Origin: Glaciecola punicea ACAM 611
GTDB taxonomy: Bacteria > Pseudomonadota > Gammaproteobacteria > Enterobacterales > Alteromonadaceae
NCBI RefSeq assembly: GCF_000252165.1
Contig: NZ_BAET01000007.1
Span: forward strand, 186,001-250,000
Direction: 5' to 3'
Length of the DNA: 64,000 bases
The notes under the pieces were generated by a model, which saw nothing but the letters and a program-made list of their open reading frames with translations, had not been told where the DNA came from and did no database searches. The position numbers were made by a program, and so were the translations under genes. Below are positions 58,856 to 64,000 of this stretch, piece by piece. How positions within the stretch are numbered: position 1 is the stretch's first letter; each line of letters starts with the position of its first letter.

Positions 58856-61243
58856 ATGAAATTCAGTGAATCTTGGTTAAGAGAGTGGGTAAATCCCAAA
58901 ATAGACACCGCAGCACTATGCGAACAACTTAGTATGGCTGGCCTTGAAGTAGATGGTATTGCGCCTGTAGCCGGTGAGTTTACCGGCGTGCTTGTAGGTG
59001 AAGTAGTGCAATGCGCCAGACATCCGGATGCCGATAAGCTGCAGGTAACAAAGGTAGATGTAGGTAGCGGTGATCTGCTTGACATCGTGTGCGGAGCACC
59101 AAACTGCAGAGCAGGTATAAAAGTAGCCGTTGCGATTGTAGGCGCGGTTTTACCGGGTCCGTTTAAAATTAAAAAGACAAAATTACGGGGTGAACCGTCA
59201 CACGGTATGTTGTGCAGTTTTTCTGAGTTAGGCATGGGCGATGATCATTCAGGCATAGCCGAGCTGCCCCACGATGCCACTATTGGCCAAGATTTTCGCG
59301 AGTACTTAGACTTAAACGACAATATTATTGAAATTGATTTAACGCCTAATAGAGCCGACTGTTTAGGCCTTAAAGGCATTGCTCGAGAAGTAGGCGTTCT
59401 CAATCAGCTGGACGTCAAAAATTTAGCTATAAGCCCCAGTGAAATAAGCACACATGTTGTACGCGGCATTAAACTGGCGAGTCCCCAAGAGTGTCCACGT
59501 TATTTGGGCCGTATAATTGAAAATGTTGATTTAACGGTAGACTCTCCACTTTGGCTAAAAGAAAAACTGAGACGCAGCGGCGTGCGTTCTATTGACCCTG
59601 TTGTAGACGTTACAAACTATATATTGCTAGAGTTAGGTCATCCAATGCATGCTTTTGATAATGCAAAGTTAAGCGGCGATATAATTATTCGTCACGCGGT
59701 AAAAGATGAGAAGCTGACATTGCTTGATGGCAACGAAATAACCTTGCTTGAAAATACCCTCGTCATTGCCGATGAACAAAAAGCGTTAGCTATGGCCGGC
59801 ATATTCGGTGGGGCAGATTCAGGTGTGCAAACGCACACCAAAGATATTTTCTTAGAGTCAGCTTTTTTTAGTCCTGACGCCATACTTGGCAAGGGCAGAC
59901 AATATGGTTTACATACTGACGCATCGCATCGCTATGAGCGCGGGGTAGATCCACAACTACAAACAGATGCTATGGAAAGAGCCACACAGCTTTTACTTGA
60001 GATAGTAGGCGGCAAAGCGGGCCCCATCACAGTAGCGCAGAGTGAGTCGTATTTGCCTGTACGTAATCAAGTAGTGCTAAGAAAAGCGCGTCTAGCACAT
60101 GTGTTAGGTGCAAATATTGAAAATGACAGAGTAAGCGACATCTTAAATAGGTTGGGTATGAAGGTGGTATTCAACAGTGGCCATTGGGAAGTGCAAGCGC
60201 CATCATACCGCTTTGATATTGCCATTGAAGAGGACTTAATAGAAGAAGTTGCTCGTGTTTATGGGTATAACAATATTGCAAACACAGCGCCTTTAGCCCG
60301 CTTAAATATGTCGTATCAGCAAGAAAAAGTCATTAATCTTAATAGCTTTAAGCAAATGCTATGTGCCAAAGGCTGCCAAGAAGCGATTACGTATTCCTTT
60401 GTTGACCCGAAAAAACAAAGCTTGCTGTTTCCCGAGGCGAAAACGCTTAGTTTGGAACATCCTATTAGTGCCGACATGTCGGTGATGAGAGTGAGTTTAC
60501 TGCCAGGCTTATTGCAGGCGCTGTCTTATAATCAAAAGCGTCAGCAGCAAAATTTGGCTCTGTTTGAATCGGGCCTTGTCTTTAGCGCTGATGAAAACGC
60601 GGAGAACGGCGTATATCAGTGTGTTAAGCTGACAGCGGTTTTATCTGGCAATACTGCGGGAGAACACTGGTCGATCGCGAACAAAGCACGCGACTTTTAT
60701 GATGCTAAAGCCTTAGTGGAAGAAATATTAAGTATGTCAGCAGGGCACATTGAGGCAGAGTTTGTGCCCAGTCAGCATACTATTTTTCACCCAGGCCAGT
60801 GCGCTTCGATTGTGGTAAATAAAAAAGTAATTGGCCTTATTGGCGCAATACACCCGCAGTTTGAGAAGCCATTAGGCTTAAATGGACGCACCTTTGCGTT
60901 TGAATTAAATGTGGCTGATATTGAACAAAGAAACCTGCCGTCAGCTCAAGCTATTTCTAAGTTTCCGGCTATTCGACGAGACCTGGCAATTACTGTTTTG
61001 GAAAATGTAGACACGGGTAAATTACTAAAAAGTATCGAAAAAATTGGAATATCTGGACTGCTTGGCATAAACTTGTTTGATATGTATACTGGTGAAAGTA
61101 TAAACAAAGGTGAAAAAAGTCTCGCCTTATCAATATGGTTTCAAAGCGTTGATAAAACATTAGAAGATCAAGAAATTCAAGACACTGTCGATAAAGTAGT
61201 TAGACACTTGCGAGACAATTTTAGTGCAGCATTAAGAGATTAA
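58856..61243 (+). CDS. pheT: Phenylalanyl-tRNA synthetase beta subunit
   Basis: The 795-aa subunit has the full length (E. coli 795). It has an OB-fold tRNA-binding domain ([18 protein letters not shown], about 56-74), B3/B4 editing domain (LGHPMHAFD), B5 domain, the class II-like fold and a C-terminal anticodon-binding (FDX-ACB) domain ([10 protein letters not shown]). It starts 12 bases after pheS and ends 5 bases before ihfA. Confidence 0.97.
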   Translation: MKFSESWLREWVNPKIDTAALCEQLSMAGLEVDGIAPVAGEFTGVLVGEVVQCARHPDADKLQVTKVDVGSGDLLDIVCGAPNCRAGIKVAVAIVGAVLPGPFKIKKTKLRGEPSHGMLCSFSELGMGDDHSGIAELPHDATIGQDFREYLDLNDNIIEIDLTPNRADCLGLKGIAREVGVLNQLDVKNLAISPSEISTHVVRGIKLASPQECPRYLGRIIENVDLTVDSPLWLKEKLRRSGVRSIDPVVDVTNYILLELGHPMHAFDNAKLSGDIIIRHAVKDEKLTLLDGNEITLLENTLVIADEQKALAMAGIFGGADSGVQTHTKDIFLESAFFSPDAILGKGRQYGLHTDASHRYERGVDPQLQTDAMERATQLLLEIVGGKAGPITVAQSESYLPVRNQVVLRKARLAHVLGANIENDRVSDILNRLGMKVVFNSGHWEVQAPSYRFDIAIEEDLIEEVARVYGYNNIANTAPLARLNMSYQQEKVINLNSFKQMLCAKGCQEAITYSFVDPKKQSLLFPEAKTLSLEHPISADMSVMRVSLLPGLLQALSYNQKRQQQNLALFESGLVFSADENAENGVYQCVKLTAVLSGNTAGEHWSIANKARDFYDAKALVEEILSMSAGHIEAEFVPSQHTIFHPGQCASIVVNKKVIGLIGAIHPQFEKPLGLNGRTFAFELNVADIEQRNLPSAQAISKFPAIRRDLAITVLENVDTGKLLKSIEKIGISGLLGINLFDMYTGESINKGEKSLALSIWFQSVDKTLEDQEIQDTVDKVVRHLRDNFSAALRD

Positions 61244-61248
61244 TATTT

Positions 61249-61542
61249 ATGGCATTAACCAAAGCAGACATGGCCGAACATTTGTTCGAAAAGCTAGATT
61301 TAAACAAGAAAGATGCAAAAGATCTTGTTGAGTTATTCTTTGAAGAAATCAAAAAGTGTTTAGAATCTGGAGAGCAAGTAAAGTTGTCTGGCTTTGGTAA
61401 CTTTGATTTGCGGACTAAAAATGAGCGGCCGGGTCGAAACCCTAAAACCGGTGAAGATATTCCGATTAAGGCTCGCCGGGTGGTAACATTTAGGCCTGGT
61501 CAAAAATTAAAAAGTAGGGTAGAGAATATTCCGCTTAAGTAA
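61249..61542 (+). CDS. ihfA: Integration host factor alpha subunit
   Basis: The 97-aa protein is IHF-alpha: [38 protein letters not shown] and [16 protein letters not shown] with the DNA-intercalating Pro in RPGRNP. IHF bends DNA for replication, recombination and transcription. It follows pheT by five bases as in E. coli, so the pheST-ihfA operon is conserved. Confidence 0.97.
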   Translation: MALTKADMAEHLFEKLDLNKKDAKDLVELFFEEIKKCLESGEQVKLSGFGNFDLRTKNERPGRNPKTGEDIPIKARRVVTFRPGQKLKSRVENIPLK

Positions 61543-61552
61543 CAGGGTAAAA

Positions 61553-62164
61553 ATGGGTAAAGGTAACTTCTTTTTTAAGCGCATAGTAGTTGTGTGTGCT
61601 TTTTTGATGTCTGGCTGTACAGAAAATAGTGATCCTGATGACCCTAGGACCAGTGAAGAACAAGTAAGCGTATATAACGAGCAGCTTGTTTCACCTCCTG
61701 AAACCTCAAACACGCCTTTATTGACCTTAGAAGAGATGCTTGGCGCAATAGACGTGCAGCAAGCCCTTGCTCAAGCAGCAGCAGACGATGACGCTGAGGC
61801 TTTAGCACTTTGGCAAGAAGCTTTATTAAGCGCCGCAGACCAAGTTAATTTAGCCCCAAATGAACGTTCCCTAATTACCGGAAGACAAGGTCTAAAGTAT
61901 TTAGAGTTTCAAGGCATGAAGACTAACTATCAAGCCGCATTTGAACGCGTTTTCTTAGAGTTTGAAGACGTAAGTAAAGTCTATGAAAATTATCCTGCCT
62001 TTAAAAATTTGCACGAACGCTCAATGGCATTAGTAAAGCAGCGCGATGAACTGGTAGCCAAAGTAGCTTCCCAACTCAAAGAAGACGGCTATGATGGAGA
62101 TGAAGTGGCGGAAGCTAGACGACAGTGGCAAAACTTCTTTTTGAGCGAATCATCTACAAACTAA
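61553..62164 (+). CDS. Hypothetical lipoprotein
   Basis: The 203-aa product has a signal sequence with lipobox FLMSGC (Cys21), an acidic linker (about 22-55) and an all-helical C-terminal body rich in Ala/Glu/Leu. It would be an outer-membrane or periplasmic lipoprotein. No family is recognised. It begins 10 bases after ihfA and may be part of the same transcript. Confidence 0.7.
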   Translation: MGKGNFFFKRIVVVCAFLMSGCTENSDPDDPRTSEEQVSVYNEQLVSPPETSNTPLLTLEEMLGAIDVQQALAQAAADDDAEALALWQEALLSAADQVNLAPNERSLITGRQGLKYLEFQGMKTNYQAAFERVFLEFEDVSKVYENYPAFKNLHERSMALVKQRDELVAKVASQLKEDGYDGDEVAEARRQWQNFFLSESSTN

Positions 62165-62206
62165 CGCCAGACGAAAGCCAAGACAATAGTGTGGGTTGGC
62201 ACATAA

Positions 62207-62365
62207 CTGCAGGGTTTCGCAATAGCCTTATTTGCCGGCATTATAGTAGGTACGTTTTCATCTATATGTATTGCCGCGACATTGCCTGAGCTAATAGGCT
62301 TGAATGCTAAAAATTACGAAGTGACAGTAGATGAAGAAACTCAGGCCTTAATGGATAGGCCATAA
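62207..62365 (+). pseudogene. 3'-terminal relic of secF
   Basis: A 53-codon open stretch without its own start encodes GFAIALFAGIIVGTFSSICI followed by AATLPELIGLN and an acidic tail ending in TAA. The GFA-AL-GI-VGTFSSI pattern is the last transmembrane helix of SecF, a component of the SecDF protein-export motor. Everything upstream is missing: stops and the lipoprotein gene occupy it. It is probably a leftover of a deletion or partial duplication; the functional secF is expected elsewhere. Confidence 0.6.
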
Positions 62366-62425
62366 GCATAGATTGTGAGGCGTTTGTTTTTCCTAACAAC
62401 ACCTCACTTAATGACATCTTTGAGC

Positions 62426-64000
62426 TTATCGCGACGGTGTAAAGTTGATTTCATGCTGTATCTTTTGGGGTAAAAGTGGTGTATTTCCTTGCGCAGCATA
62501 TTCGTTGAATCCTGTTTTGTAATACGGCGACATAAAATGGCCAGACTGACCACCGGGCACGGTTAGTATGGCTTTATCTTCATTTCCTGGGCGTACGATA
62601 AGGCGCTGTGACGCCCCAAAAGAACCTGATTGCACCGCGGGTAGAAAACTATCACCATAGCCTGCTACTTCAGGCATATCTACCAGCGTACTTAAAGGCC
62701 CTAATGTAGAAGAAAACGGATGTTTCACCTCAAGTGCGTTTACATTGCCCCAGTTCAACTGGCTTAAATCATCGCTTTTTGCGTCATGCTGCTCAATAAG
62801 ACGCGTTTTTGTATCATCATAAACGCTGAGCATGAGTGCAGGAAAATCATCGCTGTTCTGGGGTAACCAATCTTTCGCGTCTTGTTCTATTATGGCCCAT
62901 ATTGCAGGCTCTATGCTGCGTAAAAGATAAGACGTGGATAAGTCATGTTCTTTTAATATTTCATTTATGGGCACTAAAAGCTGATTAATAACACCACTGC
63001 GAAACATACGTACCAAGGTATAGCCCACAGAGTCTGCACACGCACATGCACCCCAATTATTCAGGGCATCAATATCATGTGAATACTGCTGTGGTTTGCG
63101 GTTTAGAGTGTTCAGCAGAAGCTCATGCCAAGGTTTTAGGAATAGAGCGTCGTTGTTTAATTGAATATCGTAAAAATCTTGTTCATTAAAACGTGCTTGC
63201 TGCATCAATAAATCTTTAATTTGCTGCTGGCGTGCTCCTAGTGCATAGCCACCGTCGCCAAACTGCGCTAAATCTTTTACGCCAATAACTCTGGCGTTGG
63301 CGGTCCATAATCTGCCATTTTCCGGGTTAATGTTGTTAGCTGGCATTAATTGCGGTTCATCCCATAGTGGGCTGTACTGTGCTTCGGCAATGGCATAACG
63401 AGGGAGTGGCTTTCGCATCGTCATAGCGCCCGTTAATTGCCACGCTATACTGCCCGCGCTGTCGGCAATTAGCATGTTTTGCGCAGGGATGCGTACTTCT
63501 TTAGCCAGTTTGAGCCCGCTTTCAATATTGATCACTTTTGCCATATCGGCAATGCGAATGTTTACCGCGTAGTCTTGATGTGCTATCCATTTTAGGGCGT
63601 ATCTCTGGTCTTTGAATTTACGCACCGGCCCGTATTTGCTCATTTCAAACTCAAGTGTTTCACTGCCGCTTTGCGTTAATATGGTTTCGGTTATTGTTTG
63701 GGTAGATGTGGCGTCATCCAATTTTATCCAGTCAACGTTATCAATATTTGAATTGGTAAATCCCCATGCAATATGACCGTTTGAGCCAACTATAATTGCG
63801 GGTGTACCTGGCAAAGATACCCCAGTAACGCTTACATTTTGCTCTCCGCTTTTGTAGTTAAGCTGTGCTCTGTACCATATAGCGGGCACGCGTAATCCTA
63901 AATGCATGTCGTTACTAAGCATCGCGCTTTGGCTATGGCTCAACTCACCAATAACGGCCCAACTATTGCTGCCGTAGTCGGGTTGCTCTTGCACCGAATC
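62426..64000 (-). CDS. Penicillin acylase family protein (3' part)
   Basis: The gene runs off the right edge; 525 codons are present and the true start is outside the window. The visible part is the beta chain of an N-terminal-nucleophile amidohydrolase of the penicillin G acylase/quorum-quenching acylase family. It begins near YGSNSWAV, where the Ser at 63968-63970 would become the autoprocessed nucleophile. Family marks LSNDMHLGLRVPAIWY, GVSLPGTPAIIVGSNGHIAWGFTN and the C-terminal VPGGQSGH-MSPYY are present. The usual substrates are amides of penicillins or acyl-homoserine lactones. Coordinates are a lower bound. Confidence 0.9.
   Translation of the reverse strand, partial: DSVQEQPDYGSNSWAVIGELSHSQSAMLSNDMHLGLRVPAIWYRAQLNYKSGEQNVSVTGVSLPGTPAIIVGSNGHIAWGFTNSNIDNVDWIKLDDATSTQTITETILTQSGSETLEFEMSKYGPVRKFKDQRYALKWIAHQDYAVNIRIADMAKVINIESGLKLAKEVRIPAQNMLIADSAGSIAWQLTGAMTMRKPLPRYAIAEAQYSPLWDEPQLMPANNINPENGRLWTANARVIGVKDLAQFGDGGYALGARQQQIKDLLMQQARFNEQDFYDIQLNNDALFLKPWHELLLNTLNRKPQQYSHDIDALNNWGACACADSVGYTLVRMFRSGVINQLLVPINEILKEHDLSTSYLLRSIEPAIWAIIEQDAKDWLPQNSDDFPALMLSVYDDTKTRLIEQHDAKSDDLSQLNWGNVNALEVKHPFSSTLGPLSTLVDMPEVAGYGDSFLPAVQSGSFGASQRLIVRPGNEDKAILTVPGGQSGHFMSPYYKTGFNEYAAQGNTPLLPQKIQHEINFTPSR

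Overview
The window reads as core chromosome of a marine gammaproteobacterium of the order Alteromonadales (Alteromonas/Glaciecola/Paraglaciecola-like). The basis is gene order and protein character seen by eye: a fMet-tRNA/rimP/nusA/infB/rbfA/truB/rpsO block, an ssrA-smpB-ratA-ratB block, a ppsR/ppsA pair with a HexR-like site, gcvA-rlmM, a solitary second EF-G, and thrS-infC-rpmI-rplT-pheS-pheT-ihfA, together with a large TonB-dependent receptor and moderate-to-low GC. No species-level call can be made from sequence alone.

Layout. 1-5.6 kb: an alpha/beta hydrolase, a LysR regulator divergent from a MaoC-like hydratase, a TonB-dependent receptor; then phhB. 6.1-13.2 kb: initiator tRNA and the translation/transcription-factor operon ending with rpsO. 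13.2-15.7 kb: a membrane-anchored coiled-coil protein, a PLP decarboxylase and a small membrane protein. 15.8-19.2 kb: a decayed accessory patch beside the 3' end of ssrA, carrying two diverged copies of a type I restriction hsdS C-terminal relic that bracket a periplasmic cyclase-family gene, a GC-rich orphan segment and a lipoprotein. 19.2-21.1 kb: tmRNA, smpB, ratA, ratB. 21.1-28.8 kb: ppsR, ppsA, the ydiJ-type FAD/Fe-S dehydrogenase and a DUF4826-like protein. 29-40.6 kb: gcvA, rlmM, EF-G2, pgm, glgP, astE, a HIT protein and a YbjQ-family protein. 40.7-43.5 kb: a left-going dapE gene group. 43.7-48.9 kb: patatin-like protein, tRNA-Val, an unrecognised 289-aa protein, a lipoamide-dehydrogenase-like flavoprotein and a DksA/TraR zinc-finger protein. 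49.1-52.8 kb: four genes that fit an oxidative sugar/sugar-acid pathway (SDR dehydrogenase, amidohydrolase-type lactonase, enolase-superfamily dehydratase, class II aldolase). 52.9-64 kb: DUF3080-like lipoprotein, the thrS-to-ihfA cluster, another lipoprotein, a secF 3' relic and the 3' part of a penicillin-acylase gene running off the right edge.

Several starts were moved from the longest reading frame on Shine-Dalgarno and family-length grounds (rimP TTG, infB, rbfA, ppsA GTG, infC ATT, pheS, dapE, pgm, glgP, smpB, EF-G2, lpd-like, patatin, aldolase). Genes or relics too short or too unusual for a simple ORF scan include infC in full, a 59-aa DUF2897-like protein, the secF relic, the hsdS relics and two speculative micro-ORFs.

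I found no CRISPR array, intact insertion sequence, prophage or obvious new defence system. The most interesting items are the hsdS duplication next to ssrA, the GC-rich orphan segment, the secF relic, the compact sugar-acid gene group, the HexR-like operator and the stacked terminators in the rimP-nusA leader.
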